The notes under the pieces are model-generated. The model made no database searches, was not told where the DNA came from, and saw nothing but the letters and a program-made list of their open reading frames with translations. The position numbers and the translations under genes are program-made. From NCBI RefSeq assembly GCF_019733355.1, contig NZ_JAIHLQ010000001.1, positions 292,988 to 356,987 on the forward strand: 64,000 bases of DNA, given 5' to 3'. Shown in pieces: positions 1 to 9,768 of this stretch (positions are counted from its first letter, which is position 1; each line of letters starts with the position of its first letter). Source of the DNA: Pseudomonas baetica (lineage in GTDB: Bacteria > Pseudomonadota > Gammaproteobacteria > Pseudomonadales > Pseudomonadaceae).

Positions 1-279
1 GCCTGGTTGCTCGGTGCCAAGTCGAAAGTCTTCGGTTTGAACCTCGACTACAACTATCGTGACGTGCAACGCAATGCTGTGGTCGGCGCCTTCACTGATT
101 CCGACTTCGCCAATGGCACCACCGGTTCGCGTGGGCACAAGTTCAAAGTCGGTTACGACATCGACAAGAATTTCGCCCTCGGCGCCACGTACTTCCTGAC
201 CAAGGCTGACTACTCCAGCCGCACTCAGCGCGACGCCGACACCAACATTCTGCAACTGGACGCAGAAGCGAAGTTCTAA
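1..279 (+). CDS. Outer-membrane porin, C-terminal end (partial at left edge)
   Basis: The frame is open from the first base, so the gene starts outside the window; 92 codons are visible before the TAA. The visible part alternates polar and apolar residues as in transmembrane beta-strands and ends in Phe, the usual terminal signal for BAM-dependent barrel insertion. It resembles the Pseudomonas 'putative porin' family rather than OprD, but the fragment is too short to settle this. It converges on the anti-sigma gene at 412. No clear terminator is seen in the 130 bases between them. Confidence 0.75.
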   Translation, partial: AWLLGAKSKVFGLNLDYNYRDVQRNAVVGAFTDSDFANGTTGSRGHKFKVGYDIDKNFALGATYFLTKADYSSRTQRDADTNILQLDAEAKF

Positions 280-411
280 GCACCAGAGCAACAGATCTCA
301 GGCGATGCGCTTCTCATCCGGGTGCAGCGCTTGAGATGCTTCAACAGTCTGGCGCGGCTACGGCGATCCCCATCATCCGTGTGCCGCAGGCGCGCCAGCC
401 TGCTTCTCCCC

Positions 412-648
412 CTAGGGGCTGTCTTCCCGGCGCCGCGCCGCCAGCCGCTCGGCCAACGCATCCACACCCTCTTCAGGTTTCTCCGGCATCGCCTTCAGCG
501 TCGCCTGCATCAATCGCATCTGGCGTATAAAGCGCCGGCAATTGGGGCAGAACATCAGGTGATGACGCACCATCAGTTTTTCGCGAAAGCTCAGCTGGCC
601 ATCGAGATAATCGCTGGAGCGCGCTACTTGTTCCTTACAGGTCAGCAT
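412..648 (-). CDS. Zinc-finger (zf-HC2) anti-sigma factor, 78 aa
   Basis: A short soluble protein with the anti-sigma zinc-binding pattern His30-x3-Cys34-x2-Cys37 and a further Cys at position 4. There is no transmembrane segment, so it would hold its sigma factor in the cytoplasm and probably responds to an intracellular (possibly thiol or metal) signal. Its start overlaps the end of the sigma gene by 7 bases, the normal arrangement for translationally coupled sigma/anti-sigma pairs. The partner assignment is from this linkage. Confidence 0.8.
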   Translation of the reverse strand: MLTCKEQVARSSDYLDGQLSFREKLMVRHHLMFCPNCRRFIRQMRLMQATLKAMPEKPEEGVDALAERLAARRREDSP

Positions 649-1253
649 TCCCCGGTCTCCTCAAAATGCTCCACTGTCGCGAAGACTTTCAGCCGCGCAC
701 GATGCAGCAGCACACGGACATTGGAGAGCGATATCTCCAGAAGATTACAGATCTCTTCGAGCTCAAGGCCCTGGCGTTCGCGCAACAACAAAACGCTGCT
801 TTGCAGTTCCGACAGGTTGAGCAGTGTGTGTTCGAGGCACTCACGCAACTCGCTTTCAGTGAGCAGCGCTTCAGGCGTGTCCTGGTGCCAGGCGAACGGT
901 GCGATCAGCCAGTGGCCATCGCCGGGGGAAAAGCGGTCATCATCAATGGTGCCGTGGGGTGACGGCAAGTCATCCATCAACACTTCGCGGCGATTCTGCT
1001 TGTAGCGACTCTTGGCCGAGTTGGCGGTGATGGTCAGCAACCAGGTCTTGAGACTGGAGCGGCCTTCGAAACTGCCGATATGGCGCACTACCGACAGCCA
1101 TGCATCTTGCACCACTTCTTCGACGTGACGCTGGCCGACAATCGCATAAGCGACGGCGCGCATGGCGCTTTGATAAGTCGTGACCAGTTCCTTGAAAGCC
1201 TGTTGCTCGCCTGCCAGCAAACGCGCGAGCAGTTGGGTGTCGTCAACCGCCAT
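642..1253 (-). CDS. ECF-type RNA polymerase sigma factor, 203 aa
   Basis: Region 2 (about residues 20-90) contains the VVQDAWLSV and FEGRSSLKTWLLTI segments typical of sigma region 2. Region 4 (about 135-190) has the helix-turn-helix LEEICNLLEISLSNVRVLLHRAR. A roughly 35-residue linker carries an acidic stretch. The ATG at 1253 follows an AAGGGG Shine-Dalgarno sequence. The gene is translationally coupled to the zf-HC2 anti-sigma gene. Order and content resemble the PA3285 region of P. aeruginosa, next to the PA3286-type ketoacyl synthase; that comparison is from memory. Targets cannot be read from the sequence. Confidence 0.85.
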   Translation of the reverse strand: MAVDDTQLLARLLAGEQQAFKELVTTYQSAMRAVAYAIVGQRHVEEVVQDAWLSVVRHIGSFEGRSSLKTWLLTITANSAKSRYKQNRREVLMDDLPSPHGTIDDDRFSPGDGHWLIAPFAWHQDTPEALLTESELRECLEHTLLNLSELQSSVLLLRERQGLELEEICNLLEISLSNVRVLLHRARLKVFATVEHFEETGEC

Positions 1254-1290
1254 CCATCAATCCCCTTGTTCCGACTTCGAAAATGATAGC

Positions 1291-1319
1291 GGCAGGATTC
1301 GCCTGAAGCGTCTCCTGCC
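1291..1319 (-). promoter_or_regulatory. Inverted repeat in the sigma-gene leader
   Basis: GGCAGGA (1291-1297) and TCCTGCC (1313-1319) form a perfect 7-bp inverted repeat with a 15-base loop, 38-66 bases before the sigma start. It could be an mRNA hairpin in the leader or an operator. Nothing decides between them. Confidence 0.3.
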
Positions 1320-1399
1320 GCCATTTCCGAAAACTACAGCGTTTCAACCGATTCGGATGTAGGAAAGGTCAGCGTGATTAAGCGGAAATTAAACCACTT

Positions 1400-2521
1400 T
1401 CAACGCTTGCGCAGAATCACGCTACCGATCGAGTAACCCGCACCGAACGAACTCAATACCGCCAGCGAACCGGCAGCCAGATCATCCTGATACTTGTGGA
1501 AAGCAATCACGGAACCGGCAGAGCTGGTGTTGGCGTAAGTGTCGAGGATCACCGGAGCTTCCTCTTCGGTGGCGTCGCGGCCCAGCAGTTTGCGCACGAT
1601 CAGATGGTTCATGCTGAGATTGGCCTGATGCAGCCAGAAACGCTTCACATCGCCGACATTGAGCTTGTTCTCTTCCAGATGCGTACCGACCAGTTCAGCC
1701 ACCATCGGGCAAACATCCTTGAACACCTTGCGGCCTTCCTGCACGAACAGCTTGTCGCGAGTACCGACGCCCTCTTCCGCTGCGCGGTTGAGGAAACCGA
1801 AGTTGTTGCGGATGTTGTTGGAGAACTTGGTCAGCAGTTTGGTGCTGACCACGTCGAACTGGTATTTGGACGTAGCCAGATCGGCGCGCTCGATGATCAC
1901 GGCCGTGGCGGCGTCGCCGAAGATGAAGTGGCTGTCGCGGTCACGGAAGTTCAGGTGACCGGTGCAGACTTCCGGGTTGACCATCAAGATCGCCCGGGCC
2001 TGGCCCAGTTGCACGCTGTTGGCGGCCGCCTGAATGCCGAAGGTGGCCGAGGAACAGGCCACGTTCATGTCGAAACCGAAACCCTGAATGCCCAGGGCTT
2101 CCTGGACTTCGATGGCAATGGCCGGATAAGCACGCTGCAAGTTGGAGCAGGCGACGATCACGCCGTCGATGTCAGCGGCGGTTTTGCCGGCACGTTGCAA
2201 GGCTTGTTCGGCAGCACCGATGGCCATTTGGCAAAGTACCGACCATTCGTCGTTGGAACGCTCCGGCAGACGCGGGGCCATGCGCTGCGGATCAAGAATG
2301 CCTTCTTTGTCCATGACAAAGCGGCTCTTGATGCCCGAGGCTTTTTCGATGAAGGCGGCGCTGGATTCGGTCAGGGCCTGGATGTCGCCGCTGGCGATGG
2401 CGTCTGCGTTGTCCGCGTTGAACTGCGCGACGTAGGTATTGAAAGACTGCACCAGCTCTTCGTTGGAGATGCTGTTGGCCGGGGTGTACAGGCCGGTGCC
2501 GCTGATGACGACGTTATGCAT
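1400..2521 (-). CDS. Beta-ketoacyl-ACP synthase III family protein, 373 aa
   Basis: A thiolase-fold condensing enzyme of the FabH type. The catalytic triad is readable: Cys156 in NVACSSATF, His298 in WLHQAN and Asn331 in YANTSSAG. The start is taken at ATG 2521 (MHNVVISGTG), which places the first beta-strand correctly; the 18 extra upstream codons look non-coding. The size and the neighbouring sigma factor match P. aeruginosa PA3286, reported to channel medium-chain acyl-CoA from beta-oxidation into fatty acid synthesis. A role in house-keeping initiation (true FabH) is less likely because FabH is shorter, about 320 residues. Substrate is inferred. Possible operator repeats lie upstream at 2654-2695. 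Confidence 0.85.
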   Translation of the reverse strand: MHNVVISGTGLYTPANSISNEELVQSFNTYVAQFNADNADAIASGDIQALTESSAAFIEKASGIKSRFVMDKEGILDPQRMAPRLPERSNDEWSVLCQMAIGAAEQALQRAGKTAADIDGVIVACSNLQRAYPAIAIEVQEALGIQGFGFDMNVACSSATFGIQAAANSVQLGQARAILMVNPEVCTGHLNFRDRDSHFIFGDAATAVIIERADLATSKYQFDVVSTKLLTKFSNNIRNNFGFLNRAAEEGVGTRDKLFVQEGRKVFKDVCPMVAELVGTHLEENKLNVGDVKRFWLHQANLSMNHLIVRKLLGRDATEEEAPVILDTYANTSSAGSVIAFHKYQDDLAAGSLAVLSSFGAGYSIGSVILRKR

Positions 2522-2653
2522 GGTCGTTTCTCTAATCTGTTCAGGCAGAAAGTGCTGGAACCGTCGTACCAACACACAAAGGGTCTATTCCCATCCGGGG
2601 GACGCAAACCTGGCATCGTTTTATTCCGTTACGTGACCGCGCCGAAGGCTCTG

Positions 2654-2695
2654 GGTCGCGAAACAGGCATTTATGGTCGCGAAGTTTGCCATAAA
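2654..2695 (-). promoter_or_regulatory. Direct and inverted repeats upstream of the KAS III gene
   Basis: The 9-mer GGTCGCGAA occurs at 2654-2662 and 2675-2683, exactly 21 bp apart, so both copies face the same side of the helix. Overlapping them, TTTATGG (2670-2676) and CCATAAA (2689-2695) form a perfect 7-12-7 inverted repeat. Both lie 130-175 bp before the KAS III start. Binding by a regulator is inferred. Confidence 0.4.
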
Positions 2696-2740
2696 CCCAA
2701 GGTTTTGGCCCCTTTCTCAAGCACAACGCAAATCCCAATG

Positions 2741-2829
2741 TCGGAGCGGGCTTGCTCGCGAAGGCGGTGTGTCAGTCACCGAATCAGTTATCTGACACTA
2801 CGCCTTCACGAGCAAGCCCGCTCCCACAG
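2741..2829. repeat. Paired inverted REP elements (REPIN-like)
   Basis: Two copies of the Pseudomonas REP core, GGAGCGGGCTTGCTCGCG and its inverse, face each other around a spacer that itself contains GTGTCAG/CTGACAC. They lie between the end of hrpA and the start of the KAS III gene. The same core recurs at several sites in this window. Confidence 0.85.
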
Positions 2830-2852
2830 GGGGATTGTGCTCGTCGATAGAT

Positions 2853-5800
2853 CTAGGGTTCGACTTGGGTCCATTGTTTATTCAGGCGCTTATCGGAAAT
2901 CGGCACTTTCGTTCCCAACTGCTGGGCGAACAGCGAAACCCGGTATTCCTCCAGCCACCAGCGATACAACTCAAGCTGTGGATCGCGTTTGCCTTCCTGG
3001 GCATGCTTGGCGGCGCGGGCCTGGTATTGCGCCCACAGGCCGGCGAGTTCGCCGCTCCAGACCCGATCCTTCTGCACTTGCGCGCCCAGTTTTTCAAAAC
3101 GCTGTTCGACGGCTTTCAGATAACGCGGCAGTTCCTTGAGCCACTGCATCGGTGTTTCCCGGACGAACCCCGGATAAACCAGATGACTGATCTGCTGCTT
3201 GATGTCATTCAGTGCCACGGCTTGGGCCAGATCGATCTTGCCCTTGAAGCGCTTTTGCAGGCCATGCCAGATCTTCAGAATCTCCAGCGTCAGCCGCGCC
3301 ACGCGCTCGGCGTGCTCGGTCCAACTGCCACGTTTGCGTTCGGCCAGCGCCGCCAACCCTGCACCGTCACGCGGCAACGGGTCTTCGCCTTCAAGAATGC
3401 AACTGTCGAGACTGGCCAGCAGAATGTCTTCGACCAGCGCATCGACCCGGCCCAGTTCACGGTAGAGCAAGCCCAGTTCGGTCTGCCCCGGCAATTTGCC
3501 GCGCAGGAATTTGGCCGGTTCGGCCAGTTGCTGCATGAGCAAGCGCTGCAACGCACGGCGATGCTGGAACTCGGCTTCGGCCGGGGTCGAGAACCGCCCT
3601 TCCTTGACCGTGCCGCCCTCTTCCACCAGCGCTGGGTAGACCGTCATCGACAGCCCGGCAATCTTCTGCTGAGTTTTTGCTGCCACCGGCGCGAAGACTT
3701 TCGCCTCCACCGGCTGCTGACTCTTCGCGCTCTGCGGCACGGCCAGTGCGGCCTGACTGGCTTCGGCAAAACGCGCGGTCAGTTCGGCCAGGTCCCGTCC
3801 TTCGCCAAGGAATTTGCCTTGGCCATCGACGATTTCCAGGTTCATGCGCAGATGCCCTTCGACCTGCTGCGCCGCTTCCGCCCATGCCTCATCGCTGACC
3901 CGCGCACCGGTCATGCGCAACAACTCGCGCCCCAACGCCTGGGGCAGCGAGCCCTCGGCGAAGGTCATGCGTTGCAGCGCAGCCTTGATGAAGTCAGGCA
4001 CCGGCACGAAGTTCTTGCGCAACGCTTTGGGCAGATTGCGCACAAGGGCGATGCACTTGGCCTCGATCATCCCCGGCACCAGCCATTCCAGGCGCTCCGG
4101 CGGCAGCATCGGCAGCAACGGCGCCGGCACCCGCAGGGTCACGCCGTCACGGGGGTGATTGGGTTCGAAGTGATAACTGAGCGTCAGTTCCAGATCACCG
4201 ATGTGCAAGGTGTCGGGGTAATGCAGCGCGGTGACTTCACTGGCCTCGCGGGCCAGCACGTCTTCTTCGCGCATGATCAGCAGTTGCGGGTCTTTCTGGC
4301 TGTTGATCCGGTACCAACTGTCGAACGTCGCGGTCTGGTGAATCTCCGCCGGCAGCCGCGCATCGTAGAAGGCGTACAGGGTTTCTTCATCGGCCAGAAT
4401 GTCGCGGCGACGGGCCTTGGCTTCCAGTTCATCGAGCTGTTCGAGCAGTTGTTTGTTGGCGGTCAGGCACTTGGCTCTGGACTGAATCTCGCCCCGCACC
4501 AGACCTTCGCGGATAAACAGCTCACGCGAAACCACGGGGTCAACCGGACCGTAATGAACCGGTCGGCGTCCGACCACAATCAGCCCGAACAGGGTGATCT
4601 GCTCGAAGGCCACGACCTGGCCGCGCTTCTTCTCCCAGTGCGGTTCGAAGTGATTTTTCTTGATCAGATGCCCGGCCAGCGGCTCGATCCAGTCGGCGTC
4701 GATCTTGGCGACCATGCGCGCATAGAGCTTGGTGGTTTCCACAAGTTCGGCGGTCATCAGCCATTGCGGACGCTTCTTGCCGATGCCCGACGACGGGTGA
4801 ATCCAGAAACGTCGCTGACGGGCGCCGAGGTAATCGCCGTCCTCGGTTTTCTGGCCGATCTGGCTGAGCAAACCGACGAGCACCGCTTTGTGCAGTTTCG
4901 GGTAATCGGCCGGTTCTTTATTGAGGCTCAACTGCATGTCGCGGCAGATCAGGCTCAACTGGCGATGGGAATCACGCCACTCGCGCAGACGCAAATAGTT
5001 GAGGAAGTTCTTGCGGCACCAATTGCGCAACGGGCTGGCGGTCAGCGCCTGGCGCTGTTCTTCAAAACCGCGCCACAGATTGACCAGGCCGGCGAAATCG
5101 GAATCGACATCCTTCCATTGCGCGTGGGCCTGATCCGCCGCTTGCTGGCGTTCCGGCGGACGCTCGCGCGGGTCCTGAATCGACATGGCACTGGCGACGA
5201 TCAGCACTTCCTGCAAGCTGCCCAGTTTCGCCGCTTCAAGCAGCATGCGGCCCATGCGCGGGTCGACCGGCAGGCGCGCCAACTGACGGCCAAGCGGGGT
5301 CAACTGACTGTTGCGATCCACCGCCGAGAGTTCTTGCAGCAGGTTGAAACCGTCGCTGATCGCCTTGCCGTCCGGCGGCTCGATAAATGGGAACGCAGTA
5401 ATCTCGCCGAGGCGCAGATGCAACATCTGCAAAATAACCGCCGCGAGGTTGGTGCGCAGAATCTCCGGGTCGGTGAATTCCGGGCGACCGAGGAAATCTT
5501 CTTCGCTGTACAAACGTATGCAAATGCCCGGTTCGACACGGCCGCAACGGCCCTTACGCTGGTTGGCGCTGGCCTGGGAAATCGCTTCGATTGGCAGACG
5601 CTGAACCTTGGCGCGGTAGCTGTAGCGGCTGATGCGCGCAGTGCCGCTGTCGATCACGTAACGAATGCCCGGTACGGTCAGCGAGGTTTCGGCGACGTTG
5701 GTCGCCAGCACGACGCGACGGCCCGGGTGCGATTGGAAAATCCGTTGCTGCTCGGCCGGCGACAGGCGCGCGTACAGCGGCAGAATCTCGGTGTGTTTGA

Positions 5801-6764
5801 GTTGGGCCTTGCGCAGCATGTCGGCGGCATCGCGAATCTCGCGCTCGCCGGGCAAGAACACCAGCACATCGCCTGGGCTGCGACGTTCGCTGCGCTCGTA
5901 GGCGGCAATTTCGTCGAGGGTGGCGAGGATTGCCTGATCGACGGTCAGGTCGTCCTCAACGCGGTTGCCCTCCTCGTCCTGCTCCAGGGTCAGCGGGCGA
6001 TACCAGGTGTCCACCGGGAAGGTGCGGCCGGAGACTTCGACAATCGGCGCATCGTCGAAGTGCTTGGAGAAGCGCTCCAGGTCGATGGTCGCCGAGGTAA
6101 TGATGACTTTCAGGTCGGGGCGGCGCGGCAGCAGGGTTTTCAGGTAACCGAGCAGGAAGTCGATGTTGAGGCTGCGTTCGTGAGCTTCGTCGACGATGAT
6201 CGTGTCGTAGCGTTCCAGATAGCGGTCGTTCTGGGTTTCCGCCAGCAGGATGCCGTCGGTCATCAGTTTGATCAGGGTGTTGGAATCGCTCTGATCTTCG
6301 AAGCGCACCTGATAGCCCACCAGCGACCCGAGCGGCGTCGCGAGTTCTTCGGCGACGCGACTGGCAACGCTGCGTGCAGCGATCCGCCGTGGCTGGGTGT
6401 GGCCGATCAAACCGTGCTGGCCGCGACCGATCTCCAGACAGATTTTCGGCAACTGCGTGGTTTTGCCCGAGCCGGTTTCGCCCGCGATGATCAGCACCTG
6501 ATGTTTTTCCAGCGCCTTTTTGATCTCGTCACGCTTGGCCGCAATCGGCAGGCTGTCGTCGTAACGAATCACCGGCAGGCTGGCACGGCGCGCCAGCACC
6601 TGGTCACAGGACGCCTGCATGCGCGCCACCCACTGGGCCAGCTTGGCCTCGTCTGGCTTTTTACGCAGCTCAAGCAACTGCCGCCGCAGCCGGTGGCGGT
6701 CGGCAAGCATGGCGTGATCGAGGTTTTTCAGCAGTTTGTCGATGGAGGGCGATTCTTCGGTCAT
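2853..6764 (-). CDS. hrpA: ATP-dependent RNA helicase HrpA, 1303 aa
   Basis: A full-length DEAH-box helicase. Walker A is GETGSGKT with Lys101, the DEAH box is at 192-195, the SAT motif at 224-226, and motif VI appears as QRKGRCGRVEPG. Winged-helix, ratchet and OB regions follow, then the long C-terminal DUF3418 region of bacterial HrpA. Length matches the family (about 1300). HrpA acts on stalled or colliding ribosomes and in mRNA processing in enterobacteria. It stands alone, with REP repeats on the downstream side (2741-2829) and a different repeat on its upstream side. The ATG at 6764 gives the standard N-terminus (MTEESPSIDKLLKNLDH). Confidence 0.97.
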   Translation of the reverse strand: MTEESPSIDKLLKNLDHAMLADRHRLRRQLLELRKKPDEAKLAQWVARMQASCDQVLARRASLPVIRYDDSLPIAAKRDEIKKALEKHQVLIIAGETGSGKTTQLPKICLEIGRGQHGLIGHTQPRRIAARSVASRVAEELATPLGSLVGYQVRFEDQSDSNTLIKLMTDGILLAETQNDRYLERYDTIIVDEAHERSLNIDFLLGYLKTLLPRRPDLKVIITSATIDLERFSKHFDDAPIVEVSGRTFPVDTWYRPLTLEQDEEGNRVEDDLTVDQAILATLDEIAAYERSERRSPGDVLVFLPGEREIRDAADMLRKAQLKHTEILPLYARLSPAEQQRIFQSHPGRRVVLATNVAETSLTVPGIRYVIDSGTARISRYSYRAKVQRLPIEAISQASANQRKGRCGRVEPGICIRLYSEEDFLGRPEFTDPEILRTNLAAVILQMLHLRLGEITAFPFIEPPDGKAISDGFNLLQELSAVDRNSQLTPLGRQLARLPVDPRMGRMLLEAAKLGSLQEVLIVASAMSIQDPRERPPERQQAADQAHAQWKDVDSDFAGLVNLWRGFEEQRQALTASPLRNWCRKNFLNYLRLREWRDSHRQLSLICRDMQLSLNKEPADYPKLHKAVLVGLLSQIGQKTEDGDYLGARQRRFWIHPSSGIGKKRPQWLMTAELVETTKLYARMVAKIDADWIEPLAGHLIKKNHFEPHWEKKRGQVVAFEQITLFGLIVVGRRPVHYGPVDPVVSRELFIREGLVRGEIQSRAKCLTANKQLLEQLDELEAKARRRDILADEETLYAFYDARLPAEIHQTATFDSWYRINSQKDPQLLIMREEDVLAREASEVTALHYPDTLHIGDLELTLSYHFEPNHPRDGVTLRVPAPLLPMLPPERLEWLVPGMIEAKCIALVRNLPKALRKNFVPVPDFIKAALQRMTFAEGSLPQALGRELLRMTGARVSDEAWAEAAQQVEGHLRMNLEIVDGQGKFLGEGRDLAELTARFAEASQAALAVPQSAKSQQPVEAKVFAPVAAKTQQKIAGLSMTVYPALVEEGGTVKEGRFSTPAEAEFQHRRALQRLLMQQLAEPAKFLRGKLPGQTELGLLYRELGRVDALVEDILLASLDSCILEGEDPLPRDGAGLAALAERKRGSWTEHAERVARLTLEILKIWHGLQKRFKGKIDLAQAVALNDIKQQISHLVYPGFVRETPMQWLKELPRYLKAVEQRFEKLGAQVQKDRVWSGELAGLWAQYQARAAKHAQEGKRDPQLELYRWWLEEYRVSLFAQQLGTKVPISDKRLNKQWTQVEP

Positions 6765-6818
6765 CGGGTACGCAATTCAGTCGTCTAGTGGCGCAGGGGG
6801 GCGATTGTCGCAGAAAAG

Positions 6819-6895
6819 CAGCTACAAGCGGCAAGCTACAAGCCGCAAGTTGAATCCGCTGCTGACTTGAAGCTTGTAAGTTGCCGCTCGTCGCG
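6819..6895. repeat. Inverted repeat of the 'AGCTACAAGCGGCAAG' type
   Basis: Repeated units GCTACAAGCGGCAA / GCTACAAGCCGCAAG face an inverted copy around CTTGAAGCTTGTAAGTTGCCGCTCG. This is a second intergenic repeat class, unlike the GCCCGCTCCCACA REP. It sits between the end of aceK and the start of hrpA and could form a stable hairpin in the aceK transcript. Confidence 0.6.
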
Positions 6896-6899
6896 GCTG

Positions 6900-8621
6900 T
6901 TATTCGTTATCCAGGCCCTTACGCCGATACGGAAACACATCAATGACCTTCCCCGCCCGAATCGCCTCCTGCAGGCTCTTCCAGTAATCGGCGTTGTACA
7001 ACTCGCCATGCAATTGGTCGAACAACTTGCGTTGCCCCGAATCGGCAAACAGAAACGGCGGAAACTCTTCGGGAAACACATCCAGCGGCCCGATCGAGTA
7101 CCACGGCTCTGAAGCCATTTCATCCTCCGGCGTGCGCGGTGTCGGGATGTGGCGGAAGTTGGCTTCGGTCAGGAAGCAGATTTCGTCGTAGTCATAGAAC
7201 ACCACCCGCCCGTGGCGGGTGACGCCGAAGTTCTTGAGCAGCATGTCGCCGGGAAAGATATTCGCCGCCGCCAATTGCTTGATCGCCAAGCCGTAATCCT
7301 CCAGCGCCTCACGCACCTGGGCATCGTTGGCGTTCTCCAGGTACAGGTTGAGCGGCGTCATCCGCCGCTCGGTCCAGCAGTGGCGGATCAGCACCGTATC
7401 GCCCTCGACCGAGACCGTGGACGCCGCCACTTCCAGCAATTCTTCAAGGCACGCGGGGTCGAACTTGCTCAGCGGAAAACGGAAATCGGCAAACTCCTGG
7501 GTATCGGCCATGCGCCCAACCCGGTCCACACTTTTCACCAAACGGTATTTCTCGATGACCGTGGCGCGGTCGACGTTTTTCGAAGGCGAAAAACGGTCCT
7601 TGATGATTTTGAACACGGTGTTGAAACCCGGCAGCGTGAAGACGCTCATCACCATGCCGCGCACGCCGGGGGCCATGATGAACTGATCGTCGGTGTTGGC
7701 CAGGTGATTGATCAGCGCGCGATAGAACTCGGACTTGCCGTGTTTGTAGAAACCGATCGAGGTGTACAACTCGGCGATGTGCTTACCCGGCAAAATGCGC
7801 CGCAGGAAGCCGATGAACTCCGCCGGCACCGGTACATCGACCATGAAATACGAGCGGGTGAAGGAGAAGATGATCGACACGTCGGCTTCGTCGGTGATCA
7901 GCGCATCGATCTGAACCCCACGACCTTCGCGGTGCAGCAGCGGAATGACCAGCGGCCATTGCTCGTCGCGGGTGTAGATGCGCCCGACCAGATACGCGCC
8001 CTTGTTGCGGTACAGAACCGAAGAAAACAGTTCGACGCTCAGTTCCGGATCCTTGCAGACCCAGTCCGGCAGGTTCTCGCGCAACTGCGCTTCGAGGCGG
8101 TGCAGGTCACCGGGCAAATCGGCGTAATCCTCACCAAAACGATAATCGGCAAAGATTCTCGCCAACATCCCGGACAACTGACCTTGCGGCTTGTAGGTTC
8201 GGGTTTGCGCCGCCCGGGCGCGGCGCAGGCTCGGCCGGGTGGTGTGGATGAACATGCAGCCGTCGCTGATCAGGTCATGGCTGAACAGCCCGCAGAAAAT
8301 CGAGTTGTACCAGGTCTCGGACAGCTCATCGTCGAAGCGCAAATCGATGACGCTGATGTAGGCGCTTTTCACCAGTGGCCAGCCATTGACGTCCATCAGT
8401 GCTTCGTCGTCGAAATGTTCACGCAGCCGGGCGATGGTTTCGCCGACCTTGTCTTCGTAGAGGTTGATCCGCGCCGCCGATGCCGTCTGGATCTCCTGCC
8501 AGCGCGCCTGTTCGAAGCGCTCCCGAGCGCCGTCAGTGATCCGACGGAAATGCTCGCGGTAATCGTCAAAGCCATCGAGGATCATGCGGGCGATGTCGGG
8601 GGCTGGCCATTGCTGCGGCAT
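6900..8621 (-). CDS. aceK: Isocitrate dehydrogenase kinase/phosphatase AceK, 573 aa
   Basis: The protein matches AceK along its whole length: the N-terminal regulatory region begins [16 protein letters not shown], and the C-terminal kinase-like domain includes the FKIIKDRF and [14 protein letters not shown] segments. AceK phosphorylates and dephosphorylates isocitrate dehydrogenase, switching carbon between the TCA cycle and the glyoxylate bypass. The ATG at 8621 (MPQQWPAPD) is preferred to an upstream in-frame start at 8642, because the family begins here. In Pseudomonas aceK is not in an operon with aceA and aceB, which agrees with its isolated position. Confidence 0.96.
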   Translation of the reverse strand: MPQQWPAPDIARMILDGFDDYREHFRRITDGARERFEQARWQEIQTASAARINLYEDKVGETIARLREHFDDEALMDVNGWPLVKSAYISVIDLRFDDELSETWYNSIFCGLFSHDLISDGCMFIHTTRPSLRRARAAQTRTYKPQGQLSGMLARIFADYRFGEDYADLPGDLHRLEAQLRENLPDWVCKDPELSVELFSSVLYRNKGAYLVGRIYTRDEQWPLVIPLLHREGRGVQIDALITDEADVSIIFSFTRSYFMVDVPVPAEFIGFLRRILPGKHIAELYTSIGFYKHGKSEFYRALINHLANTDDQFIMAPGVRGMVMSVFTLPGFNTVFKIIKDRFSPSKNVDRATVIEKYRLVKSVDRVGRMADTQEFADFRFPLSKFDPACLEELLEVAASTVSVEGDTVLIRHCWTERRMTPLNLYLENANDAQVREALEDYGLAIKQLAAANIFPGDMLLKNFGVTRHGRVVFYDYDEICFLTEANFRHIPTPRTPEDEMASEPWYSIGPLDVFPEEFPPFLFADSGQRKLFDQLHGELYNADYWKSLQEAIRAGKVIDVFPYRRKGLDNE

Positions 8622-8848
8622 AGATGAGACCTCTGCGTGCATTCGGAATGCTTGAGCTTAGCCACGGAACCGGCCGCAGGTGAAGTGCAATTTGTGCCAA
8701 AACCGCGTCGTGGTTGCACACGACAGGAATTATTCGTTGCCGGCGTAAACATTGGACCGGTCGGACCAAAGTTAAATGCCCCAATAGCGGTTGCCATCGT
8801 CAGGGCGCTCGGCAACACTCTCGTCCCGATAAAGGAAGGAGTGTCACC

Positions 8849-9757
8849 GTGAGTCCCGTCGATATGTTCCGCATGCTGTCGCTCGCTGCTATCTGGGGCG
8901 CGAGCTTCCTGTTCATGCGCATCATTGCGCCAGTGGTCGGTACGGTGCCGACCGGATTCTTCCGGGTATCGATTGCCGCTGTCGGTCTGGTGGTGATCCT
9001 GGGGTTGATGCGCGTGCGCTGGGATTTCAAAGGCAAACTGAAAACCGTGATGCTGCTGGGCGTGATCAACTCGGGCATCCCGGCCACCCTGTATTCGGTC
9101 GCGGCCCAAGTATTGCCGGCCGGCTATTCAGCGATTTTCAACGCCACCACCCCCTTGATGGGCGTGCTGATCGGCGGACTGTTCTTCAGTGAGAAACTCA
9201 CCGTGGCCAAACTTGGGGGGGTATTCCTCGGACTGTTCGGCGTCGGCGTGCTGACCCGCGCCGGTCCCGTGGCGTTTGATCTGCCATTGCTGATGGGCGC
9301 CGTTGCCTGTCTGCTCGCGACCACTTGTTACGGTTTTGCAGGATTTCTCGCGCGACGCTGGCTGGATCAGGCAGGTGGATTGGACAGTCGCCTCTCGGCC
9401 CTGGGCAGTATGCTCGGCGCGACGCTGTTCCTGCTGCCGCTGTTCGGCTACAGCGTGATCACCGCACCACCGGCAAGTTGGGGCGGCTGGAGCGTGTGGC
9501 TGTCGCTGCTGGGCCTGGGCCTGGGCTGCACCGCATTTGCCTACATCATTTACTTCCGTCTGCTGAGTTCCATCGGCCCGGTCAAGTCGATGACCGTGAC
9601 CTTCATGATCCCGCCGTTCGGCGTGTTGTGGGGCGCGTTGTTTCTCGATGAGCCGCTGTCGATGGCGCACATCTATGGCGGGGTGTTGATTGCGCTGGCG
9701 TTGTGGCTGGTGGTGAAGCCGGCGGTGGTCAAATCTACCCAAGCCGCCGCGCAGTAA
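8849..9757 (+). CDS. EamA/DMT family transporter, 302 aa
   Basis: Ten predicted membrane helices in two EamA repeats. The N-terminal repeat includes the conserved AAIWGASFLFMRI segment and the second ends with a basic tail. The frame is open further upstream, but a strong AAGGAAGGA at 8831-8840 sits 8 bases before GTG 8849 (MSPVDMFRML), so the GTG start is chosen. DMT carriers of this type export amino acids or other small metabolites; the substrate cannot be read. It converges on another DMT gene and shares a terminator with it. Confidence 0.88.
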   Translation: MSPVDMFRMLSLAAIWGASFLFMRIIAPVVGTVPTGFFRVSIAAVGLVVILGLMRVRWDFKGKLKTVMLLGVINSGIPATLYSVAAQVLPAGYSAIFNATTPLMGVLIGGLFFSEKLTVAKLGGVFLGLFGVGVLTRAGPVAFDLPLLMGAVACLLATTCYGFAGFLARRWLDQAGGLDSRLSALGSMLGATLFLLPLFGYSVITAPPASWGGWSVWLSLLGLGLGCTAFAYIIYFRLLSSIGPVKSMTVTFMIPPFGVLWGALFLDEPLSMAHIYGGVLIALALWLVVKPAVVKSTQAAAQ

Positions 9758-9768
9758 TTCGCTGATGC

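Noticed and set aside
1496..3139. A 547-codon plus-strand frame across the KAS III gene and intergenic repeats
   Set aside because: It crosses a REP element and two genes in antisense, with a composition unlike real proteins.
2835..6788. A 1317-codon open frame on the plus strand opposite hrpA
   Set aside because: It mirrors the HrpA coding frame and is only an artefact of GC-rich third codon positions; no ribosome site or protein-like composition is seen.
7149..8627. A 492-codon open frame opposite aceK
   Set aside because: AceK is certain on the other strand; the antisense frame has no family pattern and atypical His/Gln/Arg content.
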